Assembly (NCBI GenBank): GCA_039621445.1
Contig: CP154956.1
Span: forward strand, 51,211,204 to 51,275,203
Direction of reading: 5' to 3'
From: Euglena gracilis
Taxonomy: Eukaryota > Euglenida > Euglenophyceae > Euglenales
Length of the DNA: 64,000 nucleotides
In this document: positions 1-12,279 of the stretch, in pieces
Layout: every line of letters starts with the position of its first letter
Numbering within the stretch: the first letter of the stretch is position 1
Program-made: the position numbers and the translations under genes
Notes under the pieces: generated by a model
Seen by the model: the letters and a program-made list of their open reading frames with translations, nothing else
Told to the model about the DNA's origin: nothing
Databases searched by the model: none

Positions 1-312
1 CCACCCAGGGGGGGGGGGTCACAAGCGTTAATGAATCGCTGGTTGGGACCTTAGAAGATTCCTTGGGGGTCAGGTTCATCCGAGATCTCTATAGTTTTCT
101 GTTTCAGGTTGAGACCGATTCCCCGTAACACAGAGAACTGTTTGTTTCCTTCATCCTGAGGGATCCAATTGGTGTTGTGCCATGATCATTCATAATCATA
201 TCTGCTGCTTAAAAAAATATATTTCCTTTTTCGTCCTGTTTTGATTTTTGCGAGCCAAAAGCAAATGCACTCATAACTGTCGTTGGCTCAAGCCTTTTCT
301 GTCCCTTTGCAG

Positions 313-411
313 ACGCATAAGAGATTTTAAAGTGAACCCGACACTGCTAACATGGGGCGTCAGTTGAATGATTACCTCACAGTGACAACCTCCAAAGACG
401 TGGTGGAGCAG
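313..411 (+). CDS. possible first coding exon of an unidentified gene
   Basis: A pyrimidine-rich stretch ends in an AG at 311-312. After a short leader there is an ATG at 352, then 20 open codons, then a GTATGA splice donor at 412 that leaves phase 0. The peptide begins MGRQLNDYLTV and ends KDVVEQ. Codon composition looks more protein-like than the surroundings. I do not recognise a domain. It could equally be a chance open stretch between plausible splice signals. Confidence 0.3.
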
Positions 412-924
412 GTATGATGACTCCACAACATTCAAATGGAACTATTATTTTAAAAAGTTCCATGGGAATCCATGGCCCAAATTGGGTTTGGAGTATTGTA
501 GAAACATTGATTTTGGGTTTGAGGGGGAAAGTTTTTTCTCCATGAGTGATGGCAAAGAAATGTCACTGTGACAAACTTTCTTCATCACCTTGACCTTGAC
601 CTTAAACACATTAGATGCACGAGAGAACTTCTTTCTTTCAAAAAGACCACCTTCAATTTGTAACTTAAGATTGGTGAGCAAATCACACCTGCTACCAAAC
701 ACCTTCTGAACCTTTTGAAAAAAAAACAACCAGAACTCACTGCATCTTAACTTGCAGAAATAGCTGAGAGAGAACAGGGGAGATTGCTAGAAAATAGCAA
801 AAATTGTCGGAAAATTGCGGGTATCAATCCCCCTGTGGAAATTGCATCTCACTCGTTGAGTATTTGCATGCACATTCCATCAAACAGAAAAATAGAAAAA
901 ACCTCTGGCCTGGGGTTTGTGTGG

Positions 925-1003
925 CAAGTGAGGAGAGCGAAAATACCTGTGACGTTGCAAAATCGGCATCCTCTGACCCAAGGAGTCCAGCCAGCCGGCC
1001 GAT
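925..1003 (+). CDS. possible second exon, unidentified
   Basis: An open stretch rich in Ser, Glu and Asp codons ends at a strong GTAAGT donor at 1004-1009. The start of the exon is not determined because no clear acceptor is visible. It could belong with the exon at 313-411, but phase and identity cannot be tested from sequence alone. Confidence 0.15.
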
Positions 1004-1618
1004 GTAAGTGGCAATGGCACTACCTTGGGCGATTGTGATGTTGCCATCAGGCTTTTTTTTACCCGGGGGGGGGGGGGTCGCATCCCGGTCGCTTAGTGAC
1101 CTGCGGGGGGGGGGGGGGCACTTTCTCCCCCAAAACCGCCCACCCATGACCACCCTCCCTGGGAGTCAACCACCCACCCACCCAAATTCCAGCCAAAATC
1201 AGCTGAAGATCCTCGAATTTTTTTTGGAAAAGACGGTACCATGGCCCAGGGGCTGCAACCCACCACCCACTCTCGAAAACCCTCCCTCCCTCCCTCCCTC
1301 TCCTGAGGGGGTTACACAGGTGCCGAGTGAATCTATGGTCCCAGCCTCGACGAAACAAATTTCCTTCCAATATTGACCATTTTCAGGTTCCCGGTGCCTT
1401 CGGTGTTGGTGGTGATCATTGCGCACTAGCACAATAATTACACAACGCATTTGTTGAAATGTGTCCTAATTGTGCATGTTATATTGCGCGACCGCGTTAT
1501 AGAAATACAATCCTAAAATTCTAAAGCAGCGCAGCTGTTGCGCAGATGCGCAATGTAACTGCTGTGCTGCAGCACACCAGGGTTTACCACCGGTTCGTGC
1601 TAGGAAGCCTGAAATCCG
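1004..1618. other. non-coding stretch with G/C homopolymers
   Basis: Runs of G and C at about 1066-1117 and 1258-1305, then unique-looking sequence. All long open frames here are read through homopolymers and have no domain resemblance. No gene is supported. Confidence 0.4.
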
Positions 1619-1672
1619 GTTCGTGATTGTTCGTGATTGTTCGTGATTGTTCGTGATTGTTCGTGATTGTTC
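1619..1672. repeat. 10-bp tandem repeat (TTCGTGATTG)
   Basis: About five and a half head-to-tail copies of TTCGTGATTG, the last one diverged. The same unit recurs at 2214-2308, so the two arrays may mark the ends of one roughly 700-bp repeat. Confidence 0.85.
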
Positions 1673-2213
1673 ATGCTTCCAAAAAACCGCCCGGTTTTCC
1701 GTTTTCTTTGGCGAAATAGGTGATTCTTCTTGTGCTTTGGTTTCTGGTGCCTCTTTTAATCAACATATTCAGGTCAATGGGGAAAGCAAAAGAGGCTTAG
1801 AAGATGCAAAGCAACAAAAAATCAGTGCCAACGTATGGCATCAAGCAAACTGTTGAGATCAGCAATTTTCTGCCTCTTTGGGGAGGTTGTTCGTTGGGAA
1901 CCTGACACCGAAGGACAGAAATACACCTTTTGAAAAACACAAAATACCTCCATGTCACGTTTGGGTGCATCCATCAATTCAGCTAAAAGACCAGGCTTTT
2001 CCACAATCTTTGGTTTGGGAAGGAGGTTGTCTTTGCGAGTTGACAAGAAATATGTCGCTTGCACATGTCTTCTCGGCCCAGTGCACTGAAACATGGCAAA
2101 CATTGCACCACATCATTTTGCCACCTCTCTTCCATGATCTTTTCTCTTTGGTTAATTGAACAACACCGTCATTCTCAGAAAAAGACATTTCTGCAAGGGT
2201 GACGAAAAAATTC

Positions 2214-2308
2214 GGTTCGTGGTTGTTCGTGATTGTTCGTGATTGTTCGTGATTTTGCCAAAATCCCAAATTCGTGCTGGTTCGTGATTGTTCGTGATTG
2301 TTCGTGGC
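2214..2308. repeat. second array of the TTCGTGATTG unit
   Basis: Two short arrays of the 10-bp unit separated by about 30 bp, in the same orientation as the array at 1619. Stretches of this kind are open in several frames and should not be read as protein. Confidence 0.8.
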
Positions 2309-3688
2309 ACAAACCGGTGAAAAACCCTGAGCACACCCAACCACCTGAAGGGTTGAAAGTGCCCGACCCCAGGGCTGCAGGGGAAGGCATGGTTGGGGGG
2401 AAGACCCCCCCCACCCACCATGGCACCTGCACAACAAAAATTCGGCGCCAAAAACACTACAAATACGGGAAAGCCTAGTTTGGGGTCGGACCCCTCACCC
2501 ACCAGGACGGGGGTGGGGGTGGTCAATCCCCCCATCCACCACCCATAGGGTTGCGGGGATTCCCGTACAGCCCTGCGCGACCACCCTGTAGGCCCACAGC
2601 ACCCACCCCAAAGGGAGGAAGGGGGCAGGAGGGTTGGTGCGACCTTCCTTGAAACAGGAAGCCTGGTTGCCATGCTCCAGCAATGGCAGCTGGCCGAAAG
2701 GTGTCAGGGACAGGTACCTCAATGAGGGAGACTTTCACTTGCCGCACCACAGGGTACCTCCATGGAGCAAAAAAAATATAATTATATTACATTTAATCTT
2801 ATATATTATATAATGTTATGCATTTATATACCCCCCTCCCCGGATGCTTGGCCCGGGGAATGATGGAAGGTCGGGCCAGGGACCAACATTAGGGGGGGGC
2901 CAAGTTTGTCTGTTACAAATTTTAGCGGCCATGCGCCAAAGGCGAAAAGCCAACTTTAGCTTTAGTTTGGGGGGCCACGTTTGCATGTAAGGTGGAGGGG
3001 GGCCAAGCGCCTACTCCACCCTGCAACCTCTGAGCAGTTGATGGCAATGGGCCTTGACTCAACGCACGGAGTGCAGGTTGGCAACGGCATTGCACATTTG
3101 AAGCCATCAACTTGGGCCACTGCACTTGTAACCTTGGTACCTTTCAAAGCGACAATCAAATGAGCTTCTGCACCCACATTTAGCAAAAAAAAAGTATTTA
3201 TTTTTTTCAAATTTCTGGATGTCATTGAGGTCCCTGACTGTGGGTTTCAAAGCAGGCCAATCTTCCATGGCAATCTTCTTCCATTCATACTCGATGTTGC
3301 CGACCTCTGCCACCAGCAAAGGGAAAAACGCTGCTGCGAGACCATTGCTCTGCTGAGGAGATTGGCAGTTTTGGCGGAATTAACAGCGTCATGCATGATT
3401 TTTCCTTCTGGTGCTGCTTTTCTGTTGCATTGCCATGCTCATATCATGTAGGACCACCTGTTGAGGCTTGGAATTTTCCACTTCTCATTTTCGAAAACTC
3501 AAACCTGAGACCATGGAGATTTGAAAACATTAATTGAACAATTTGAAATTAAATTGAAATTTGGAATGGTTGAATTAAATGAATGAACAATAATGAACAA
3601 TTTGTTGGTGAGAACAGTGTGCAATTCGAAGACCAGGAAAAACAACCATCTTGGGGTTGTTTTGCCTTGACTTTGGCAATCGGTGGTA
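2309..3688. other. no gene seen
   Basis: Contains C-run and CCACCC-rich sequence (2400-2560) and an AT-rich patch near 2775-2830. Nothing in it resembles a protein domain or RNA gene. Confidence 0.4.
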
Positions 3689-4061
3689 AACCCTCCCCCC
3701 AAATAATACCCCCCCCAGGTCCGGCTTCAGCGACCGGGTTAATGCCCCCCCCTCCGATTTTGAGCCAAAGGCCCAGATTTTGACCTGAAAATGTAGGTAA
3801 AAATCACAATCTCTGACAACAAGTTACGAAAAAAAATCGATTTTTCTAGATCATCTGACCTCCAAAAAATGGTAAATTTCATAAGAAAGTACAAAAAATG
3901 ACCCCAAAAGGGTCAAAAGGCGCCATTTTGGCTTCTATGGGACTTAGAAAGATATCGAAAATTTTTGGGGGTGCCCCCCCCCAAATAATAGGGCCAGGAC
4001 TTCGGGGGAAAAAAGAATACTCCGGGGGGGCATTATCTGGGGGTATTATTTGGGGGGAGTT
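3689..4061. mobile_element. poly-C-ended TA-flanked miniature element (copy 1)
   Basis: The ends are inverted: the left begins AACCCTCCCCCCAAATAATA and the right, read on the other strand, begins AACTCCCCCCAAATAATACC. Each end is bordered by TA (3687-3688 and 4062-4063), consistent with a TA target duplication as in the Tc1/mariner-Stowaway group. It has no coding capacity (373 bp). The inside repeats the CCCCAAATAATA motif. Confidence 0.7.
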
Positions 4062-4847
4062 TAAATCCAGCTAATGCCCTAGAGGCAACCATAAAAAAGC
4101 ACCTGCCTCTGTTGGCTTATGTGGCACTCTAGCTTGTTAACTGCAAAACAAGATAAAAAGTATGCATTTGAAAAAAGACGGAGCAAGATGAAAGACTAGA
4201 ATCAAAAAAAGCATAGGTCTCCCTCGGGCCTTAATGGGGAAATAAGAGATGACGACTGGCCCCTTGGCATGCGCAAGCAAACAAATGCATCAGACGGCTT
4301 CACAGTTTCGCCAAACTTTGTGCGAAATTCTGCAAATGGCATCGGCGGGTTTCTTTCAACGTACACAGGGGTGAAGGGAGGAGGCTGGGCCCCATTTGCA
4401 GGACTGTACGGGAACATCTTTGTGGAGAGGGTCGTCCCTCCCCCTCCCCCCAGGTGAGGGCAAGGGAGGTGTCGACCCGGGGGGGGAGGAGCAACATGGA
4501 CCCTCGAAAAATGCGACACAAAAAAACCGCAAATAAAAGCAAAAATGTTTGCCTGAAATTCCTTCAAGAGCTTCCTGGGGATGTGAACAACCTCCCAAAT
4601 AACTGTGCCCCCTACAAAATTAATTAGACGATCTTTTTGGCATACCCAAAACCTTTGTTGGGCTGATTGGCCACTTTTCCTGAAAGCAATTTGTGCAAAT
4701 GCTGTGTTTATCAAGAATTATAACATACTTTAATAGTTGAATAACAGACATCAGAACACTATGGGACGTGAAGGCACTTTCGGATTTCATCAAAGCAACC
4801 CCCCGGACTGTCCATGGTGATTGAAAACGCCACCCCAGAAACCAGTA

Positions 4848-5262
4848 CCCCCCCCCCCCCTAGTCGTATGACCGGGTTCCTGCAACCTGTGACCGGGGGG
4901 GGGGGGTCATAACACCCCCATAACCTGCAACCTGTGACCGGGGGGTGGTCATAGATGAGGGGGCGGTCGTAGAAGTGTGTGAAAACTGTCCCAAAATGGC
5001 AGATTTACCCCCCCAAAATGTCCCATTTTTCAAAAATCCGGCGCTTCGCGCCGGCAGGGGGGACCTTATTTTGGGGGGGGTCCATTTCATGGATTTTTGC
5101 TCGGACCGGCCCGGGGGGGGACTTATTTTTGGGGGTTAAATTTTTCGCAACCTGCAACCTGTGACCGGGGGGGGGGGGTGGTCATAACACCCCCATGACC
5201 TGCAACCTGTGACCGGGGGGTGGTCATAAATGAGGGGTGGTCGTACGACTAGGGGGGGGGGG
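4848..5262. mobile_element. poly-C-ended TA-flanked miniature element (copy 2)
   Basis: The ends are inverted copies of a C run followed by TAGTCGTATGACC (left) or TAGTCGTACGACC (right, reverse strand), flanked by TA at 4846-4847 and 5263-5264. Inside are inverted and direct copies of the CCTGCAACCTGTGACCGGGG motif, also found in the elements at 5823, 8278 and 12280. No protein is encoded. Confidence 0.8.
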
Positions 5263-5822
5263 TAAGACCGAAGCTTACCACCGGGGGGGGAAAGGGGGGA
5301 AAACACCCCCCCTGGGTAGGTGATGAAAACCGCGGATAATCACCAGGAGCCCACCCATTCCCGGATTTTTTTTAAAATGCGCCTGAGCGAGTTGGGCCCA
5401 CATTCAGCGCCGAACCGTGTGCACCTGAGCTCGCACAGGTACACACTGTGTGAAAGACCCCTGTGGCCAATGTCAAGTGCTGTTCCTGGAGACAGTGGAT
5501 GCCTCCATGCTTCGCGTTTGTTGGCAGGGTTTTGGGGGTGCCGAATGCGCGCGCATGCGCATGACACCTGCGTGAAGAATCACCTCTCTTCCTGGGTTTT
5601 TGTGGGCCGGTTGTGTGCATGTTGGTCGCGCGATTGGGGTCTTTGAGGAAAAGTTCACACGTCTGAAAATGTGTTGTACGGGGGGTGTACAAAGCTGATT
5701 GAACTGCACGGTGGAAACGTCCCACATTGTTGGCACTGAAACCACCCAATACGCTCTGATTTATGGCAATGGCCCGCAATTGGTAACAACTACCAATTGG
5801 TAATTGGTAGTTGGCGGATCTA
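5263..5822. other. no gene seen
   Basis: Unique-looking sequence with one G-run patch (5283-5310). Open frames on both strands overlap each other and match nothing recognisable. Confidence 0.35.
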
Positions 5823-5906
5823 CCTCCCCCCCCCCCTTTGTCGTACCTGCAACCTGCGACTGGGACGGGGGGTTGTTAAACCCCCCTAACCTGCAACCTG
5901 GGCCTT
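5823..5906. mobile_element. truncated end of a poly-C-ended element
   Basis: Starts at TA (5821-5822) with a C run, then CTTTGTCGTACCTGCAACC, the same inner sequence as the element at 12280. No matching right end is found, so this looks like a solo or truncated end. Confidence 0.5.
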
Positions 5907-6821
5907 GCCAAATGATTGTCCAAAAAAACATGCACCCTGCTGCATGAACTATGACATTGTAAGTTGAAAACTTTCCCAGAGGAGATAAAAATTTTGCACA
6001 ATCCTCTCCAGCAGAAAAGTGCTCATCATGGGCAGGCACCTATAGTCAAGCCCAAAAAATTCCCCATTTTAGGCCATTTAAGGCCATTTTGGGCCATTTT
6101 AAGGTTAGGTGGAGGTTCTGAAAACCATAATTTTTCGTCATATTTGTCCCGAAAACTGTATCATAATGTGTACAAACCTTTACTTATTCAGTTATAACAA
6201 ATGTACATCCAAAAAAGCATGCAAAGTTCATGCAAACTGGATCAAAACCATAATAAACTCAACAAATCTTAATTCATTCCCATAGAGGAATTCTGAACAG
6301 CAAGAATTTACGGCAGTGAAACTTTTTCAGAAAAAAACGTTGAACAAATATTAAAAGTTTTATTTGCACTGCCAGAAGGGCTCCCGGTTTTTTTGTATTT
6401 TTGTTAAATCCATACCATTTTGCGGGATTTCGCAACAAGAAGTCATTCTTTTTGAAAGATGATGCTGTCGCCTGGTGAAATTCAATTTGATTTTGGCATT
6501 GTTTTTAGCCATTTGGGTGAAGATGGCAGAGATCAAAAGGCAAAGCTGAGATCAATTCCTCTTCTCCGTGTTTGTTTTCCCCTTTGGGGAAACTAAATAC
6601 TGAAAAGAATACACTAACCACACCCAAACACCATATTATATATATATATATATATCATTTGATATAACTAATTAATTAAAAAAAATACTTCTGTAAATAA
6701 TAAAAAATTTATTATCATCTTTCATAAAAAAAATCACCTATTTACCAGTAACATATTCTCTTTTCTATCATATTTTGTTTTTATCATATTCAATTTTATC
6801 ATATTCATATATTTTATCATA
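5907..6821. other. AT-rich intergenic or intronic sequence
   Basis: Contains a TA dinucleotide run near 6637-6653 and long A/T tracts at 6660-6825. No coding signal. Confidence 0.4.
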
Positions 6822-7360
6822 AATCCCCCCCTAATAGTGCTGCGGGGCCAATAGAGCTGCGGGTCCAAATAGTACTGCGCCGGCCGGATGAACCTGTTTG
6901 CCTACTCAATGCCCTTCTCTGAGGCTAGTGAGGTCGTGTGGTTCATCTTCGGGCGACTTCTGTGAGTTGTTCGGGTGCGAATTTGCCCCCTTTCCCCTCT
7001 CTGCGGATTGAAAAAGGTGCATGCAGTAGGCTGCACCAGCTTCTGCGCATTTCACATTGCTGTGATTTGGGGGGGTGCAGCACTCAGCGACCAGGGTGTG
7101 ACGTAGAGCTGAGCTCTTTGGGAGACCACCCAGGCGGCCCGGCCTGCCACCGGCGGCCCGGCCCAGCCGGCGGCCCGGCCCGGACCGGCCGACGGCCCGG
7201 CAGCCCGGCGGCCCGGCCCGGCCAGCGGCGGTGCCTGTGGTGATAGGCCGGGACTAAGAGGCACCCAGTCCCATAGTGCGGCGGGTCCAAACAGTGCTGC
7301 ACCCCCCGCCGCCGGAGGCGTCCAATAGAGCTGCGGGTGCAATACTATTTGGGGGGGAGT
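6822..7360. mobile_element. poly-C-ended TA-flanked miniature element (copy 3)
   Basis: Ends AATCCCCCCCTAATAGT and, inverted, AACTCCCCCCCAAATAGT (the leading A of each may belong to the flank), bordered by TA at 6820-6821 and 7361-7362. The interior is unusually GC-rich (7130-7260, repeats of GGCCCGGC) although the flanks are very AT-rich. The long open frames inside come from the GGCCCGGC repeats, not from a gene. Confidence 0.6.
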
Positions 7361-8277
7361 TACTCAATTTCATTTATAATATGATTTAAAATGGTCAGAA
7401 TAGTTATTATTAACAATTACATATTATATCAGTACTTTTTTACTAAATATATATTTATTAATTTCAATTTCTATGTGTGTCAACTTCTATATTATATATA
7501 TACACTATTACTAAAAATGTTTAAAAACATGTGTTGTTTGTATTATAATTCAAAACTTGCACTGTTTCATTATTTGTGAAACAGACATCGTTCTGCACCA
7601 AAAAAAGATGGGAGTAAGAAAAAACTTCTGTCCAAACCTTCAAAATTAAGCTACCAAAACGTTGGGGACTGTTGCCAAATTTTTTTGTAGCAAAATGGCC
7701 AGCCAGTGGGCCTCTGGGTCGTAGTGGCTGCCAGGGCGGACCTTGGCCGGGCCCAGCCCAGCTCAATATGGCAAAATGGAGGAAGCGGCCCAGCCCGGCC
7801 TCTGGCGATGGCGGCCTGGCAGCCCGGCCCGGACGGCAGCGCAACTGGCCCTGGCAGTCTATGAGGCGATAGGGTCCTAGGGGCCTAGGCCGCCAGGGCC
7901 AGTTGCACGCCCCCTGATATTGCCCATTTTGTGCTGTTTTTCTTGTGTGTGTTTTGACTTTTTTTAGCCGTTTTCAGGCTATTTCGGGGGAGGAAAAAAT
8001 CGAAAAAATTAAACTTCAAAATATCTCCAAAATGGGTAACCAAAAGAAATGAGACCGAAAATAAAGCGCTTCATTTTTGGTTTCCGGACCCCGGGGGGAG
8101 GGGGGTCCGGGCCCCCCCATGTCCCACCTTTAAAAAAATCCCTGCCCCAGAATGACATGTGGACATCGCAAAACCATTTTTGGCAGCGACATCCTTGTTC
8201 CCAAAGAATTATAGCCAAGACATAGTTTATTTGAATTCCGATTTAAGATGGGGGGTATTTCAGAGAGCTCAAAATTA
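7361..8277. other. AT-rich then GC-rich non-coding sequence
   Basis: 7361-7670 is AT-rich. 7690-7912 is a GC-rich block resembling the interior of the element at 6822 (GGCCCGGCC motifs). 8040-8120 contains G/C runs. No gene is recognised. Confidence 0.4.
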
Positions 8278-8390
8278 CCTTCCCCCCCCTTTGTCGTTCG
8301 ACCACCTCACTGCAATGACCTCCCCCCAGTCGCAGGTTGGGTTAGGGGGGTCTGACGCCCCCCTCCCCCCGTCGCAGGTTGCAGGTCAGG
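8278..8390. mobile_element. truncated poly-C-ended element
   Basis: Begins after TA (8276-8277) with a C run and CTTTGTCGTTCGACCACC, then GTCGCAGGTTGCAGGT motifs shared with the elements at 4848 and 12280. A convincing right end is missing. Confidence 0.45.
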
Positions 8391-10611
8391 GCCATTTTTT
8401 GAGGTTGCATGCATCTACGTTTGCTGGGTGGTCGTTGTTCTCAGTATTGACCGACACCAACAGGGACCCGAACTGTCGTCATGGGTGCGGCGCACAGCAA
8501 AGCAAGCAGCATGAAAACATGGGTGAAAACATGGGACGGAAGTTGCCCAGACACCAGAAAATACCTGGAAAAAGGCACCCACCATAACGATCACCCCCCC
8601 AGTCGCTTCCCCCCAAAATGAAAAGCACACAAAAAAAAACAAAACCCACTGGATTTTGCAAAAAACGCAAGTGTGCAAAAATGCAAATTATCAAAAGTTT
8701 GATGTCGTCGTTTTGATGCAATTTTTTTTGATTTAATATTGGGAACATGCTCATCAGGAAAAATGCAACCCAAAAATCCCAAATAAAAATTTTGAAAAAG
8801 TTGGGTCCAAAATCCGATTATTTCTGAAATTTTTGAAATTCGCAGCGGAAACAGGAATGAAAGGGTGGTTTCTGTTGAAATCACTTTTGGGGTTTTCCCT
8901 CTTTTCAAGTGGAATTCTCAAGATGATACATTCCCATTTGTAGAGGCACTTGTTTGGGAAACACCTCTGCTTCAGTTTTTTGGGCCGTAACTTCTTGTGC
9001 AACTTCACTTTTTGATGGAAATGTGTCCACAGTGGTCAGGAGCTGGACGCCGCTTTACAACCACCATTGGGGAGATACAGAGGCTGGAATTTGAACTAAC
9101 TCACTGGACCCAAGCTGGGCTAACCCGAACCCAGAAAAGCTCAAACTAAAGGAAAAGGGGGGGGAAGCAGGGAAAAAAGTCAGCCCCAATGATGGAATCA
9201 ATAATCAACTTTGCAACACAAAACTATAGCTTGCAGTCATTTCGACCCATTTTGGACCCATTGCAGTCATTTGGACCCATTTTGGACCCATTGGACACCT
9301 TCCAATTGGCCTTTGGGCGGCTGGACAAGGGAGGGGGGGGGTCTTAAGCGATGCCCTGTTTGGGAGCCAATTCACGGGAAAAGAGCCCTGCATGAATTCA
9401 GGATTGAATGGGTCATCGCCTGAATCAAGGTGGTTAAGGGGAATCGACATGCTTAAGGGTGAAATGCAATGCAATCAGGCAGAGCCCCTGCTGGGTCGGT
9501 TGAATTGGGAATGAAGCAAAGAACCCAAAGGAGGCAAAGCAGAAATCGGAAGTGTGTAGTTTGACGGAGCCTCTTGCACTGAGGCATTTGGATCAACATT
9601 GGAGATGGGCTGTGCTGCGCTTGCATCATATGAAAACTTCGGTGGTTCTGAAATCAAAACAGGCTTCTATGAATTCTGAGCATTGAGCCCTGAAAACAAA
9701 GAATGGGTTCTCATCGCTCAAATATTCCCACCAAATGCTTGAAGCAACTTTCGGTTTGGAGTTCAACCTTCACAGGCTTCCTTTTCATACCCGGTCCTCA
9801 CCCAGGTCGGTACCCTGGTGGAAAAAAACATCTCCAAAAAACATTTTTGCAAATTGGGTAGGGTTGTGTCAATTGATCATTTTGAGCAGGGAAGCAATTA
9901 ATCGCGATTAATTGGGGTGTCTCGGACGATTAACGATTTATTGGTCCCTTCCTATTTTGTTCATGAAATATATAATGAGAAATTCAAACATAGATCACAG
10001 ACCATTTCTCTCCGCACCCGCTGATGAATTTTTGCTTCATTCTGAGAGTCACCAAGGCAGACTGAAGCAAATCAGGAAGTTGCCGGTGCGTTTCACCGGC
10101 ACCTTCGCTGACTCGCTGGCCACTTTTAACAACTATACCGTATTATTTGACACACACACCTCCGACCAATGTCAAACAAAAATATTTTCCAGCGTGAAAT
10201 TGGATTGTGCTTTTCTTGTGGACAGCTTACCAAAGTTGAGCAGCAGAAACAAGAAAAGCTAATATGTCCGATTGGAATTGGTGTTGAAAACACCGAAATG
10301 GGGTCATTTTTCACATTTCTGCAAAAAAATAACACTTTTTTTTTGCCTTTTTGTGAAGAAAAACTGTTTCAAATAATGTTGTGAAACGTTGTTTGGAATT
10401 TGTTTGAAATGTTGTGGAATTCTCAAATTCCAAAAGAACAAAACAGAAACACGTTCACAGGTACAGCACCCAACCACAGTGCCCAACCAACAAAAACTTT
10501 GTTGAGTGTTGCAAATATCAATGCATTCCAAAAAAAGCCTGTTCTTTGGGAGGGCATCCACCGCCCCCCAGACCCCCCCCCCCGCCCAAAATAACAAAAT
10601 CCCTTTGTGTG
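8391..10611. other. no gene seen; one 30-bp duplication
   Basis: Mostly low-complexity A/T-biased sequence. 9231-9260 and 9261-9290 are a 30-bp tandem duplication with one difference. Open frames are short, overlap on both strands and carry no recognisable domain. Confidence 0.4.
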
Positions 10612-10755
10612 TGCCCCAACCCTGACCCTAACCGTATCCCTATCCCTAACACTGACCCTAACCGTCTCCCTCTCCCGTCTCTAAACGTGACCCGAACCAA
10701 TATCCCCATCCAGAACCCTGACCATAACCGTATCCATAACCCTGGCTATACTAAC
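10612..10755. repeat. degenerate CCCTAA-like (telomere-like) tract
   Basis: A run of decayed ACCCTAACC/CCGTATCCCT units. It ends in TATACTAAC (10747-10755), which is the target duplication of the Mutator-like element that follows; the same tract resumes at 11784. Interpreted as an interstitial, decayed telomere-like or simple repeat, not a chromosome end. Confidence 0.7.
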
Positions 10756-11783
10756 GGCTCCGAGCGGAGAATTGGCCATGGAACTTTTGGTGGTCGCTAG
10801 CGACCGGTCGCTAGCGAGGTCGCTAGCGACCGAATTCTGGCGACCGGTCGCTAGCGACCGTTGGTGGTCGGAGCGACCGGTCGCTAGCGACCACCAATAA
10901 TTCGACCCCCCCCCCCCCCTCTCAGAAGATTTTTAAGCCCCCCCCCCCCCGCTGTGAAGGAAAAATTTCCCTCAGAGAAAAACATGAAATTTTATATCAA
11001 AAATTCTTTTTTCGGCTTTTAGGATCTTCCACAAAATCAGAAAATGTTTAGGTTACTTTTTCAAGAGGGCGGTACGGGGGTCCGGGGGGGGGGGGGGTGG
11101 GCGACGGCAGGGGGGGGGGGGGTGGCATTACCCTCACCCTCCCCTCATAGTGGCATGGCATTTTTTGTAAATTTGCTTTACCCCCCCTCAAAGTGGCCAC
11201 TTTCATTTGGTGCCAAAGCCCAAAAAAATTTTGGGGCCCTATGGGTCGGTTACCCCCCGGAAGGGATTTTGTTATTGGAGGGCGGGGGGGTGCGTGGGGG
11301 GGGGGGGGGCGGCAGCCCCCCCCGCTAGACGACCAAGGGTTTTGTTTACGGTGCGCGTGGCATTACATGCGCGCATGGCCCTGGGTCGGTTACCCCCCGG
11401 AAGGGATTTTGTTGGGGGGTGCTGGGGGGGGGCGGCAGCCCCCCCCCCCCACCCCCCCCCCGCACCACCCCCCCCCCCCGCACCCCCCCCCCCCCCCCCC
11501 CCCCCCGCTAGACGACCAAAGGCGCCTTAGGACTGCGCGTGGCATTACATCCGCGCCTGGCCCTGGTAGCATCGTTTTGCAGTACAACTTGGGGGTTTTG
11601 CAAGAAAATCCTATTGGGGGGCGGGGGCTTAAAAATTTTCTGAAGGGGGGGGGGAGTCGAAATATTGGTGGTAGCGACCGGTCGCTAGCGACCACCATGG
11701 TCGGTCGACCGTGACCAACGGTCGCTAGCGACCGGTCGCTAGCGACCACCAAAAGTTCCACGGCCAATAATCCGCAATGAGCC
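10756..11783. mobile_element. Mutator-like non-autonomous element with 9-bp target duplication
   Basis: Flanked by identical 9-bp copies of TATACTAAC (10747-10755 and 11784-11792), the duplication size expected of Mutator-like elements. Terminal inverted repeats begin GGCTC and continue through TTGGCC, GGAACTTTTGGTGGTCGC and repeated GCTAGCGACCGGTCGC palindromes for more than 60 bp per side, with differences. Most of the interior is another inserted element (10900-11662). No transposase is encoded. Confidence 0.85.
10900..11662. mobile_element. poly-C-ended TA-flanked element nested in the Mutator-like element (copy 4)
   Basis: Ends read ATTCGACCCCCCCC and, inverted, TTTCGACTCCCCCC, followed inwards by TTCAGAAAATTTTTAAGCCC-type inverted sequence (one or two differences between ends). 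TA borders both sides (10898-10899 and 11663-11664). Rejoining the flanks gives a near-perfect palindrome, so it entered at the TA in the centre of the older element. The interior holds two related copies of a GGGTCGGTTACCCCCCGGAA unit. Confidence 0.8.
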
Positions 11784-11890
11784 TATACTAACCGTATCCA
11801 TAACCGTATCCCTTAACCCTGACCAGAACCGCATCCATAACCCTGACCCTGACGGTATCCCTATCTCCAACCCTATTCCTAACCCTGCCA
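11784..11890. repeat. continuation of the CCCTAA-like tract
   Basis: Same decayed repeat as 10612-10755, beginning with the second copy of the 9-bp target duplication. Together they form one tract split by the insertion. Confidence 0.7.
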
Positions 11891-12279
11891 TTATATCAGA
11901 AAAGGGGTGGCGGACGCCAGAACCCGGTGTCCGGGGACGCCGGGTTCACGACAGAACCGGCGTTTCCAACCTTCGGTCAAAGGACACTCTCAGGACCAAT
12001 CTCCGACCACTAATCTGAAATATCACGCTACTTTGCATTTTGCCAAATTCCGACGTTCGCGGGCGTATCTCTGGCTGTGTCGATCGTTCAGGTACAAACT
12101 CACCCCTCAATTGAAAGCTCTTTTCATCAGACGACCGGTGATCGCCACCAAATTCAGCCACGCTGCACAGTACTCTTATTTCCTGTCACTGGTAAATTCT
12201 AATTTCACAATTCTTGTACCCCCCTGGACCCCTCAGGCCGTCGATTCGAAGGTAAAAATCGTTTCTGTATGGCTCATTA

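Noticed and set aside
4120-4400. Possible tRNA-like or small RNA structure in an otherwise empty stretch
   Set aside because: No cloverleaf with a consistent anticodon arm and TTC loop could be drawn here or elsewhere in the window; no rRNA-like conserved segments were recognised.
6938-7342. GC-rich Pro/Gly/Arg frames on both strands
   Set aside because: They arise from GGCCCGGC repeats inside a miniature element and are open on both strands at once.
10612-10755. A true telomere end
   Set aside because: Units are heavily diverged, the tract is internal, and unique sequence plus transposons lie on both sides.
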